From contig LQBI01000024.1 of the NCBI GenBank assembly GCA_002030045.1, forward strand, positions 248,001-312,000: a DNA stretch of 64,000 nt, in the 5' to 3' direction. Positions 25,820 to 33,806 of the stretch are shown one piece after another (positions within the stretch are counted from its first letter, which is position 1; each line of letters begins with the position of its first letter). The notes under the pieces are model-generated. The model saw only the letters and a program-made list of their open reading frames with translations. It did no database searches and was not told the DNA's origin. The DNA comes from Candidatus Aegiribacteria sp. MLS_C. GTDB taxonomy: Bacteria; Fermentibacterota; Fermentibacteria; Fermentibacterales; JCC-6. The position numbers and the translations under genes were made by a program.

Positions 25820-26737
25820 TCAGTTCCCCCTGGCCGTGAGGACTCCGGCTTCCCTCAGGAAATCCAGGGCACGAATGATGCCAAGTCCCTCATCCGGATC
25901 AGGTCCTTCCGGAGGTGGGAGGCCCAGACGGGAATACTTGTCCCTCCATGACGAATGGTAGGGCAGAAGCTGCAGGTCCGGCATCAGCGGAAGTCCAAGA
26001 AGGAATTCCGCAACCAGCTGCAGGTTCCTTTCGGTATCGGTAATTCCTGGAATCACGGGCATTCTCAGTATGAATGCCGAGCCGCTTCCGGCCAGCAGGC
26101 GGATGTTGTCGAGCACCCTCGACGCATCCCCGCCGGTATAGTGCAGCATCTCCCCGTCGTCGACCAGCTTGATGTCACAGAGCATCAGGTCCGCCAGGCG
26201 TGACACCCTCATGAACACTTCCTCGGGCGCGCAGCAGGACGTATCCACCGCCGTGTGTATGCCCCTGTCCCTGCATTCGACCAGTATTTCCTCCAGGAAG
26301 TCGGCCTGCAGTAGAGGCTCCCCTCCCGAGAAGGTCACGCCCCCTCCTGAGGTTCCGTAGAACGGAATATCCCTTTCGACCAGGTCCATCACTTCGGTCG
26401 GAGTGGCGTCCATGCCTGCGATCTCCCTTGCGGCAGCCGGGCAGCCTTCCACGCAGATGCCGCAGAGATCACACCTTTCCATGCATATCCTGGACGGATC
26501 CTTCGGATCTATGGCTCCGGATGGACAGACGGAAGCGCAGTTCCCGCACCCTATGCACCTGGAAGCCATGAACACCATCTGGGGAACTGAGAGAATACCC
26601 TCAGGGTTGTGACACCAGTGGCACGAAAGCGGGCAGCCCTTGAGGAAGACCGTGGTCCTGATCCCGGGACCGTCGTGTACGGAGTACCTCTTGAACTGGA
26701 AGACTCTAGCTTTCATCGAGCCGGTAGATTTCCTCAA
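25820..26737 (-). CDS. Glycyl radical enzyme activating enzyme (radical SAM)
   Basis: This 305-residue activase has the radical-SAM motif CPLSCHWC after a PGIRTTVFLKG loop, a two-[4Fe-4S] ferredoxin insert (CIGCGNCASVCP and CDLCGICVEGCP) and the later FSGGEPLLQ motif that binds SAM. It abstracts the Gly hydrogen of its partner enzyme. TTG 26737 is preceded by a perfect AGGAGG five bases upstream. ATG 26716 in the same frame has no comparable site, so the TTG is preferred. It is directly coupled to the glycyl radical enzyme gene. Confidence 0.93.
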   Translation of the reverse strand: MRKSTGSMKARVFQFKRYSVHDGPGIRTTVFLKGCPLSCHWCHNPEGILSVPQMVFMASRCIGCGNCASVCPSGAIDPKDPSRICMERCDLCGICVEGCPAAAREIAGMDATPTEVMDLVERDIPFYGTSGGGVTFSGGEPLLQADFLEEILVECRDRGIHTAVDTSCCAPEEVFMRVSRLADLMLCDIKLVDDGEMLHYTGGDASRVLDNIRLLAGSGSAFILRMPVIPGITDTERNLQLVAEFLLGLPLMPDLQLLPYHSSWRDKYSRLGLPPPEGPDPDEGLGIIRALDFLREAGVLTARGN

Positions 26738-26770
26738 ATGATCCTCCTGAACGAAGATTTAGAGGGAATA

Positions 26771-27316
26771 CTATTCGGAACTCTTCCCGGGCCTGGTCCT
26801 CTCCATGCGACAGAGCGAGGCGAGCCTTTCGGAAACTGTATCCAGCAGTCCCTCGAGCTTCGGTGACAGCGGCGCTCCCAGATCGAGGCAGGCGGGTTGG
26901 ACGGCCAGCAGGAAGACCTCCGCTCCTGTCTCCTGTCGTATCCTGTCCATGACTAGAGCGGGTGAGAGCGTGTGCGTAGTAAAACCCGTGCTTTCCAGGA
27001 GGTCCTGCCTGCGAAGGAGTTCCAGGGTTCCGATATCCCTGTCGAGGTGCACCGCGTCGATGATGACCACCGTGTCCGGCTGCAACCTCGATACCTTTCC
27101 TATGTAGTTCTCCGGGACCGTACCGGCATCCACGGCATCAAGTCCGAAGCCCGCGAGCCTTTCCGCCAGACAGGGTCCGATACCGTCATCACCCCGGAGA
27201 ACGTTGCCTACCCCCATGAAAACGATCCTGCCGCGCAGGGCATCGGTCAGCAGTTCCTCAAATTCCCCGGGGGGACCGCTTTCGGTTATCTGGTCCAATG
27301 TAACCGCTTCAGACAA
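26771..27316 (-). CDS. [NiFe]-hydrogenase maturation protease (HycI-like)
   Basis: The 181-residue protein has the peptidase family A31/M52 signature FMGVGNVLRGDDGIG after an N-terminal extension of about 30 residues, then IIDAVHLDRDIG and FTTHTLSP, matching HycI-type enzymes that process group 4 large subunits. Its substrate should be the large subunit at 33803-34987, which has a 35-residue tail after its last metal motif. The apparent start is TTG 27316 with only a fair ribosome site, so the true N-terminus may be shorter. It follows the ferredoxin gene by 76 bp. Confidence 0.9.
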   Translation of the reverse strand: MSEAVTLDQITESGPPGEFEELLTDALRGRIVFMGVGNVLRGDDGIGPCLAERLAGFGLDAVDAGTVPENYIGKVSRLQPDTVVIIDAVHLDRDIGTLELLRRQDLLESTGFTTHTLSPALVMDRIRQETGAEVFLLAVQPACLDLGAPLSPKLEGLLDTVSERLASLCRMERTRPGKSSE

Positions 27317-27392
27317 TTCCGCCTGCGGGGCACTGAATCACTGTGACCCGGACCCTGCTTCATCTTAAAAGGTGAAGATGGCTGTATCCGGC

Positions 27393-28007
27393 CTATTCCT
27401 CGTAGGTGGCGGTCTTGCGGCGGCATTCTGCGCAGAGGATCTTGACCCTGTCCGACCGGCCTTTGTCGGCGAGGACAGCCTGGATGTTGTCGTCCGCCAG
27501 TCCCAGTTCCCTGAGCCTGGTCAAGTAGAGCGTGGGATTCGAGAAGGAAAGCTCGCCAAGCTTCTCGGCGATCCAGATAAGATGATCCCTGGTGGCGATG
27601 ACATCGCCGCATACCTCACAGAGCTGAAGCTCCTTCTCTATGGTTTCGAAGGCCTTGCTCCTGTCGAAGTAGGAGAGTTCCCACTTGTTGCCGAGGACTA
27701 TGGCCTTGTCCCCCGGGTCCCTTATGCAGGAATCCTGGCAGACTCCGCAGAAAATGCAGTCGTCCGTGTAGTGGATCATGACCCTCATGGGGACATCACC
27801 ATCCAGCCTGTCCTCGTGCGCGATGGCGCCAGAAGGACATGCCTCCTCGCATGCGAGACAGCCCAGGCATTTGTCCTGGTCGAACTCCGGCTGGCCCCGG
27901 AAGTTGGGGTGAGGAACGTGGGGTTCGGCGGGGAAACTAGATGTGTACGGCCCTTTTACGAGGGCCTTTATCGCTTCTGCAAGTTCTCTTACCTTTGGAT
28001 ACTTCAT
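27393..28007 (-). CDS. mbhN: Two-[4Fe-4S] ferredoxin subunit of the membrane hydrogenase with zinc-ribbon-like tail
   Basis: The 204-residue protein has two [4Fe-4S] motifs (CLGCLACEEACP and CIFCGVCQDSCI), as in the MbhN/EchF/NuoI subunit that receives electrons for the membrane hydrogenase. Unlike the usual short subunit it continues about 100 residues with a CEVC...CAEC pair that could form a zinc ribbon. It starts 12 bp after the MrpG gene with GGATGGG in front. The tail might add a docking site for an electron donor. Confidence 0.85.
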   Translation of the reverse strand: MKYPKVRELAEAIKALVKGPYTSSFPAEPHVPHPNFRGQPEFDQDKCLGCLACEEACPSGAIAHEDRLDGDVPMRVMIHYTDDCIFCGVCQDSCIRDPGDKAIVLGNKWELSYFDRSKAFETIEKELQLCEVCGDVIATRDHLIWIAEKLGELSFSNPTLYLTRLRELGLADDNIQAVLADKGRSDRVKILCAECRRKTATYEE

Positions 28008-28019
28008 ATTCCCATCCGC

Positions 28020-28358
28020 CTAGGCTTCGCCCTCTTTGTCCTCAGCGTAGCTGTCCACGACGCTCCTGTCCCACAGCTTTATACCCGCTCTGTGGGCTCC
28101 GCGGGAAACGGCATGGGCAGCAACCGGAGAGGCCAGGACGAGGAAAACGATGGCTATCAGAGCCTTGAAACCCGTTTCAGTGAAACCTCCGGAAACCAGG
28201 AAGGTACCGAATAGAATACCGCAGGTACCCAGGGTAACGCATTTTGTTGCCGCCTGAAGACGGTTGTAGACATCGGGCAGCCTGACCAGTCCAAGGCAGC
28301 CGAGAACGTCGAAACCGAGCCCCAGTCCAATGAAGATCATACCTATTGTATCAATCAT
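28020..28358 (-). CDS. mrpG: Mrp-type antiporter subunit MrpG (MbhC)
   Basis: Small membrane protein (112 aa) with three helices and the MrpG pattern DVLGCLGLVRLPDVYNRLQA, common to Na+/H+ antiporter MrpG and hydrogenase subunit MbhC. I start at ATG 28358, which overlaps the end of the MrpF gene; a TTG three bases upstream is possible. The Mrp module gives the hydrogenase a route for Na+ or H+ translocation. Confidence 0.88.
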   Translation of the reverse strand: MIDTIGMIFIGLGLGFDVLGCLGLVRLPDVYNRLQAATKCVTLGTCGILFGTFLVSGGFTETGFKALIAIVFLVLASPVAAHAVSRGAHRAGIKLWDRSVVDSYAEDKEGEA

Positions 28359-28722
28359 CAAAGCTTCTTCCTTCCAGGTACTTGGAAAGCGCCAGCGTTC
28401 CGATGAAGCTCTGAAGTCCCCAGGCTATACCTATGTCTATATACCAGGAACGTCCGGTGGCGATGCTCAGCACCGCACACAGACCGACTATCAGTATTCC
28501 GAAGATGTCTATCGCAACTATCCTGTCCGCTGCAGTGGGGCCCCTCAGCACACGGAAGAGGACCAGGAGCGAGGAGAGTATCAGGATGTAGACGACCCTT
28601 CCCACGAATCCTATGTGCTCCGGGTTCTGCCGGAAGAAGATACTCCTGAAGGGAAGTACGATTATGAGGATTATCAGTCCCAGAAGCACCACTGCGCCGG
28701 CGATCCATCTGAGTCGTTTCAT
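28351..28722 (-). CDS. mrpF: Mrp-type antiporter subunit MrpF (MbhB)
   Basis: The 123-residue protein has three helices and the conserved RVLRGPTAADRIVAID loop of MrpF/MnhF subunits. An N-terminal helix of about 30 residues precedes the usual family length. It overlaps MrpE at the start (ATGA) and MrpG at the end. It should form part of the ion-translocating arm of the complex. Confidence 0.88.
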   Translation of the reverse strand: MKRLRWIAGAVVLLGLIILIIVLPFRSIFFRQNPEHIGFVGRVVYILILSSLLVLFRVLRGPTAADRIVAIDIFGILIVGLCAVLSIATGRSWYIDIGIAWGLQSFIGTLALSKYLEGRSFDD

Positions 28723-29234
28723 TGTTCTACCGCGTCTTCTTCGAATATCTTCCTGAGCATCGGTTCGAACCTGCTCCCTATCTCCCTGTAGGTGGTCTCC
28801 GGATCGGTCCCGACAACGTTGATCCAGTGGATGTAGAGAACTCCGTCGTCCCTGTTGATGTCAACGGTAAGGGTTCCAGGAGTGAGGGTTATCGAGTTGG
28901 CCAGGAAGGTCAGGCCGGTATCAGACCTGAGCCTGGTCCTGAGCCTGACTATGCCCGGTCTGATAGGCATTTCCGGATGTATGACCCTGTAGGCAACGTC
29001 GAAGTTGGCCTTGATGAGCTCCCATGCAAAGACCGGCACGTACCAGAACACGAAGTAGAATATCCGTATCGGATTGAAGAGCATGTGCGGCCTGGTCAGG
29101 AACATGGATCCCATCACCAGCGCCACCACCATCGACACCGCAGCTCCCGCTATGAGATGCTGTATGTCCGGTACCCATGTCAGTATGCACCAGACAACGA
29201 AGGAGAAGATGAACATCAGTCCTCTGCTCTTCAT
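28719..29234 (-). CDS. mrpE: Mrp-type antiporter subunit MrpE (MbhA)
   Basis: The 171-residue protein has two N-terminal helices, an amphipathic stretch and the MrpE/MnhE C-terminal segment (ANSITLTPGTLTVDI, then LYIHWINV). ATG 29234 has GGAGGG seven bases upstream and starts one base after the stop of the MrpD gene (TGACATG), so I prefer it to the start eight codons earlier. It links the Mrp arm to the rest of the complex. Confidence 0.88.
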   Translation of the reverse strand: MKSRGLMFIFSFVVWCILTWVPDIQHLIAGAAVSMVVALVMGSMFLTRPHMLFNPIRIFYFVFWYVPVFAWELIKANFDVAYRVIHPEMPIRPGIVRLRTRLRSDTGLTFLANSITLTPGTLTVDINRDDGVLYIHWINVVGTDPETTYREIGSRFEPMLRKIFEEDAVEQ

Positions 29235-29235
29235 G

Positions 29236-30735
29236 TCACATCCCTCCATTTTCGGCAAGCACCCTCACCGCAGGCGATAACAGCACGTCCCTGACCTGGG
29301 GTACCAGCAGCAGGCCGCCGAATATGCACATGAGGGCCAGGATTATCAGCGGTATCCGCATCAGGGCGGGCACTTCCCTGATGTCCCTGAACTTCTCCCT
29401 CAACTCCCCGAGGAACGCGAAACGGGTTACCTTCAGGACGTAGGCGATGGTCACGATGCTCATCAGGACTGCCCATGCCGCCAGCTTCATGTGATGGGCC
29501 TGTACAGCGGCCACTATAATGACGAGCTTGCTCCAGAAACCGGCGAAGGGGGGTATTCCGGCAAGGGACATGGCCCCGGCAAGCGTGGATCCGCTGGTCA
29601 CGGGCATCTTCCTGGCGAGACCGCCCATCTCCTTCATGTTCCTGGTCCCGGTGGCGTATTCGACCGCTCCCGAATCCAGGAACAGCAGCGACTTGAACAT
29701 CGAATGGTTGAACAGGTGGAAAAGGGCTCCCATGATACCGAGAGGGGTCCCTATTCCGAAGCCCAGCATGATGTATCCAACCTGGCTTATGGAACTGTAC
29801 GCGAGAAGACGCTTCATATCCCACTGCCGAAGGGCGACCAGCGCTCCCACTCCCATGGATATCGCCGCCAGGACCAGCAGGATGATCGAAACCTGGCGGG
29901 GAAACCCGAATACGGTGATGAAAACCCGTGCTATGGCGTAAACCCCGAGTGCCTTGATAAGGACTCCCGAGAGCATGGCGGAGATCGGTGCGGGGGCTGA
30001 TGGGTGGGCATCAGGCAGCCAGGCATGGAACGGCACAATCGCCGCCTTGAGCCCGAATCCGGCCAGGAACAGACCGAAGACGAGGTATATCAGCGCCGGC
30101 TGGACGGACCATTCAGACAGGACGGTTTTCATGTCCCCCATGTTGAGCGTACCCGTGGCGCTGTAGAGGAAGATGATACCGAGGAGGATCAGCAGGGAGG
30201 CGACCCCTCCCATCACGGCGTACTTGAATGACGCCTCCAGCTCCCTCTTGCCCGTACCGAAGCCTACCAGGGCATAGCTAGCTATGGAGGCGACCTCCAC
30301 GAAGACGAAGAGGTTGAACATGTCTCCCGTCACCAGTACGCCGTTCATTCCGGCCAGCATAAGCAGGAACAGGGTGTGGAACTGCCACTTGTCCGTGTAG
30401 CGGGTCATGTAACTTACGGAGTAGACCGCCACCAGGAAGGCTACGAAGTTGACTATGAGCAGCATGAAGATGGTGAAACCGTCCACCACCATCTGTATGC
30501 CGACGATCCTTCCCATCACCTCCTGGAATCCGCCCCAGTTGCCCACGTTGAGCACCAGCACGGTCCTTTCCGCCTGCATCCTTACGAGAAAGAAGACGGA
30601 GAGGACGAAACCGGAAAAGGATGACATCACTCCAAGGATGTCGGGAATACCCCTGACCCTCTTCAGAAGGGCGGTAAGGAATGCGCCGGCCAGTGGGACG
30701 GCAACAAAGAGAGGTACTATGCTTTCACTGATCAT
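29236..30735 (-). CDS. mbhH: Antiporter-like subunit MrpD/MbhH of the membrane hydrogenase
   Basis: The 499-residue NuoN/MrpD-type subunit has about 14 helices. The key residues for ion transfer are present: E147 in the TM5 segment FVFVEVAS and K230 in the TM7 segment GLKAAIVPFHAWLPDAHP. The broken-helix loop with HPSAPAPISAML follows. It lies between MrpE and MrpC, as in archaeal MBH. It should be the working ion-pumping subunit. Confidence 0.9.
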   Translation of the reverse strand: MISESIVPLFVAVPLAGAFLTALLKRVRGIPDILGVMSSFSGFVLSVFFLVRMQAERTVLVLNVGNWGGFQEVMGRIVGIQMVVDGFTIFMLLIVNFVAFLVAVYSVSYMTRYTDKWQFHTLFLLMLAGMNGVLVTGDMFNLFVFVEVASIASYALVGFGTGKRELEASFKYAVMGGVASLLILLGIIFLYSATGTLNMGDMKTVLSEWSVQPALIYLVFGLFLAGFGLKAAIVPFHAWLPDAHPSAPAPISAMLSGVLIKALGVYAIARVFITVFGFPRQVSIILLVLAAISMGVGALVALRQWDMKRLLAYSSISQVGYIMLGFGIGTPLGIMGALFHLFNHSMFKSLLFLDSGAVEYATGTRNMKEMGGLARKMPVTSGSTLAGAMSLAGIPPFAGFWSKLVIIVAAVQAHHMKLAAWAVLMSIVTIAYVLKVTRFAFLGELREKFRDIREVPALMRIPLIILALMCIFGGLLLVPQVRDVLLSPAVRVLAENGGM

Positions 30736-30751
30736 AATGCTATAAACCCCG

Positions 30752-31105
30752 TCATCCTCTTAATTCCCGCATCCTGGTTATGTCGAAGGTCCCGTACTTC
30801 CCGTAGAGCCTGATGGCCAGAGCTATCATGAATGCGGTGGTTGCCAGTCCGATGACTATCGACGTCAGCACCAGGGCATGGGGGAGCGGGTCCACCATGG
30901 ACTGGGGAGCTATATGCTCGGTGGTCGAGAAGATGGCCGCCCTCCCTCCGGCCTTGTAGGCCACCAGGATGAGGAACAGGTTGACCGCGTACTCGGCTAT
31001 CACGACACCCAGTATTATCTTGATGATGTTCCTCTTGGAGAGGACCGCATAGATACCGATGCAGAACAGTATCAGGCAGAGTATGTACGGCATGTGCGCG
31101 TTCAT
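30752..31105 (-). CDS. mrpC: Mrp-type antiporter subunit MrpC (MbhG, NuoK-like)
   Basis: The 117-residue three-helix protein has the NuoK/MrpC pattern: helix with ISxxNIIKIILGVVIAEYAVNLFL and a loop ending DPLPHALVLTSIVIGLA. It overlaps MrpB upstream by an ATGA. It forms part of the lateral channel near the antiporter subunit. Confidence 0.9.
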   Translation of the reverse strand: MNAHMPYILCLILFCIGIYAVLSKRNIIKIILGVVIAEYAVNLFLILVAYKAGGRAAIFSTTEHIAPQSMVDPLPHALVLTSIVIGLATTAFMIALAIRLYGKYGTFDITRMRELRG

Positions 31106-31560
31106 TGCTTACTCTCCGATTCGAACTTCTGCAGCACTATGAGAGTGAGGAAGATACCGAAGAGGCCGGCGCCCACCTTCAGGCTGATGGCGATGTTCTC
31201 CAGCGGGATGATGCCAGCACTGACCAGCCCACCGGGCTCACCGTCGGGATGAAGGAAGTTGTCGAAGAACCCTCCGTACTGCAGACCGATAAGGGCGAGG
31301 GCCAGGAACATCAAGGCGCCCAGCGCTTCCACTACCCCTGTGCTCTCCTTCGAGAATATCCCTGCGGAAACCTTTCCGCCGAATGCAAGGTCAAGGTTGA
31401 TGAACGAAAGGGCGATTATGACCCCTCCGGCGAACCCTCCGCCGGGAGTGAGGTGTCCATGCAGTATGATGTATATTCCGTATAGGAATATCAGGCCGAC
31501 GGTCAGTCTGGTGACCGTCTTGACGATCAGGGACATTCCGTGCTCGTGTTCTTTACTCAT
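31102..31560 (-). CDS. mrpB: Mrp-type antiporter subunit MrpB (MbhF)
   Basis: The 152-residue, four-helix protein carries the MrpB signature GHLTPGGGFAGGVIIAL. It overlaps the MbhDE gene upstream by 8 bp and the MrpC gene downstream by 4 bp. GGAGAACC precedes the ATG. Confidence 0.9.
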   Translation of the reverse strand: MSKEHEHGMSLIVKTVTRLTVGLIFLYGIYIILHGHLTPGGGFAGGVIIALSFINLDLAFGGKVSAGIFSKESTGVVEALGALMFLALALIGLQYGGFFDNFLHPDGEPGGLVSAGIIPLENIAISLKVGAGLFGIFLTLIVLQKFESESKQ

Positions 31561-32101
31561 GGTTCTCCTGTAGATCTTCCTCTTTTGTCCTGCCCCTGCT
31601 TCTCATGACCGTTAGCACTCCTACGACCGCGGTGAAGAGCACCGTGGCCTCTCCGAGTGTGTCGTAAGCCCTGTAGTCGAGTATGACGGATGTCACCACG
31701 TTCGTGGCTCCCGTGCCGGCAACTGCGTTCAGGGGATAGAACTCGGAAACCGTCATGAGAGGCTCACCGAAGGGATTGAGCCCTCCGTCGAAGGTCAGTA
31801 TGCCCGCGACAACGGCCAAACCGAGGAACAGCACTGCCATGAAACCTCCGAAGGGCCTGCTGCTGCAGGGTTTCGTCGCGATGTCCCTGTGAAGGGTCGC
31901 CCTGATAAGCAGGATGACCGCGGCTATTTCGACCACTATCTGCGTTATCGCCACGTCCGGGGCCTTCAGGAGTAGGAAGATGATGGAAAGCCCAAGGCCG
32001 ACTATGCCCACCGCCACGACGGCGGAAAGAAGATTCCTGACCTCTATCGCAATTATCGCTCCGGCGATCATCAGCCCCAGAAGCACGTATAGTTCTATCA
32101 T
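31553..32101 (-). CDS. Fused MbhD-MbhE subunit (MrpA C-terminal part)
   Basis: The 182-residue protein holds two units that are separate genes (mbhD, mbhE) in archaeal MBH. Residues about 1-70 match DUF4040/MbhD (LLKAPDVAITQIVVEIAAVILLI), and residues about 85-170 match the MbhE/MrpB-like N-terminal part of MrpA (SVILDYRAYDTLGEATVLF). The fusion has the same order as the C-terminal part of MrpA. It has about five helices and sits between the NuoL-like gene and MrpB. The start has TTAGGA five bases upstream. Confidence 0.85.
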   Translation of the reverse strand: MIELYVLLGLMIAGAIIAIEVRNLLSAVVAVGIVGLGLSIIFLLLKAPDVAITQIVVEIAAVILLIRATLHRDIATKPCSSRPFGGFMAVLFLGLAVVAGILTFDGGLNPFGEPLMTVSEFYPLNAVAGTGATNVVTSVILDYRAYDTLGEATVLFTAVVGVLTVMRSRGRTKEEDLQENHE

Positions 32102-32114
32102 ATTCCTAACCCAA

Positions 32115-33806
32115 TCAGATCAGAACGATGCACAGCACCGCCAGGCCTATCACGAACCAAAGGAGGTACCTGGACAGTATACCGTTGTGCATGAAGGAGA
32201 AAACGATCCCGAAACCGGCCGCTATCTTCTGCAGGACCTCGTAGAGGTCGAACAGCTTCTTCTCCGCCAGCCGGTATATGACCTTCAGGATGCCGATTTC
32301 CCTTATCGTCCTGTAGAAGTCCACTCCCGAGACCCTCATGTCCGGGTTCTTCTCCAGGGTTTCCCCTCCGATGAAAGGTGCCACGATCCTGGCTTTTCTG
32401 ATGGAGCCCGAGAGGTATATGAGGTATCCTATCACCAGACCTGCCAGCAGCACCAGTGTCGCCGGTCCCGACTGCCATATGCCCGGCATGTGGAGCTCTC
32501 CTCCGACGCCGGGTCTGAAGTAATCGGCGAAGGGGATCTTCCATGCGATCACGCCGAGGCCGATGCAGAGAAGTGAAAGGACGGCCAGTGGAAGGATCGT
32601 GAAGAAGCCGGTCTTCTCCCTGCTTTCGATCACCTCCCTTGATATCTGCGAGGGCTGCCCGAGGAAGACGCTGTGCACGAGTTTCATGAAACTCGCCAGT
32701 GTGAGGGCGCTACCCAGCATGGCGGCTACCAGCCACACCACCCACAGAGTACCTCCTCCGGATATCACTCCCTGGTACAGCATCCATTTTGATGCGAAAC
32801 CGTTGAAGGGCGGTACTCCGGATATGGAGAGCGAGGCTATCAGGAACGCGGCGAACACCATGGGCATGGCCTTCACGAGACCGCCAAGCCTGGCAAGGTC
32901 GGAGGTACCCGTCCTTCTCTCAACCTCCCCGCCGGCCAGGAACAGGCTGGACTTGTATATGGTGTTGTTGAACATGTGGAACAGCGCACCCGCGATGCCC
33001 ACCGGGTTCCCGGTCCCGATGCCCAGTACCATGTAACCGACCTGGCTCACGGCGTGGTAACCGAGGAGGCGCTTGAGATCGTGCTGGACCAGCGCCATCA
33101 TCACCGCCGCCATGATCGTTACGCTTCCCAGCGCCATGAGTACGGTGTTCATGGCAGGCGTCATCACGAAAACCTCGAGGGTCACCCTGGCCAGGAAGTA
33201 GATCCCCAGCAGCTTGTCGAGGGATGCCGGAAGGAATGCGGTTACCGGAACAGGTGCATCCCTTGCGGTATCCGGAAGCCATGTATGGAACGGCATCGCC
33301 CCTGCCTTCGCGAAGGCCGCGGACGCCAGGCACAGATAGGCTATTACCGAACCGGTGGTGTCGAGCTGGATGCCCATTCCGGCGAAGGGAAGCCTGAGGA
33401 AGCCGGGCAGTCCGGTGGAACCGTACCTGATGCTCCAGATAAGTACTATCCCCAGAAGCAGAAGCACGTCTGTTCCACCTATGATGGCAAGCGACTTCCT
33501 GGCTGACTCGGGAGTGCCCTCCTCCCTGCCGAATCCGATGAGGAGATAGAGCATGAGACCCAGGAATCCCCACAGTACAAGGAGCAGAAGGAAGTTGGCC
33601 GAGAACAGGATCCCGAGGGTGGCCAGGAAGGTGGCCAGGATGTAGATGTAATACCTCCAGAGACCCTTCCTCCCGCTCATGTGCCTGAAGGAGTACACAA
33701 CCGTGAATACGAAGAACATTGCGGCGAAAACGGCGCAGACAACTGACAGAGGGGTGCTTGCGAAGTAGCCGCCGGGGTTCTTCAGAGCATCGATCAGGTA
33801 CTTCAT
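32115..33806 (-). CDS. Second antiporter-like (NuoL/MbsH'-like) subunit lacking the TM5 glutamate
   Basis: This 563-residue protein has the NuoL/MrpA/HyfB fold: about 14 helices, TM7 lysine K167 in AKAGAMPFHTWLPDT and a long C-terminal amphipathic region followed by a last helix. In the TM5 motif where NuoL has W-E-G it reads LWGFLGLMLYLLIGFG, so the conserved Glu is replaced by Gly80. It takes the position of MbhI in MBH or of the extra antiporter subunit of archaeal MBX/MBS, and its C-terminus resembles MbhI. It overlaps the large-subunit gene (ATGA). It may be a structural or altered ion channel. Confidence 0.85.
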   Translation of the reverse strand: MKYLIDALKNPGGYFASTPLSVVCAVFAAMFFVFTVVYSFRHMSGRKGLWRYYIYILATFLATLGILFSANFLLLLVLWGFLGLMLYLLIGFGREEGTPESARKSLAIIGGTDVLLLLGIVLIWSIRYGSTGLPGFLRLPFAGMGIQLDTTGSVIAYLCLASAAFAKAGAMPFHTWLPDTARDAPVPVTAFLPASLDKLLGIYFLARVTLEVFVMTPAMNTVLMALGSVTIMAAVMMALVQHDLKRLLGYHAVSQVGYMVLGIGTGNPVGIAGALFHMFNNTIYKSSLFLAGGEVERRTGTSDLARLGGLVKAMPMVFAAFLIASLSISGVPPFNGFASKWMLYQGVISGGGTLWVVWLVAAMLGSALTLASFMKLVHSVFLGQPSQISREVIESREKTGFFTILPLAVLSLLCIGLGVIAWKIPFADYFRPGVGGELHMPGIWQSGPATLVLLAGLVIGYLIYLSGSIRKARIVAPFIGGETLEKNPDMRVSGVDFYRTIREIGILKVIYRLAEKKLFDLYEVLQKIAAGFGIVFSFMHNGILSRYLLWFVIGLAVLCIVLI

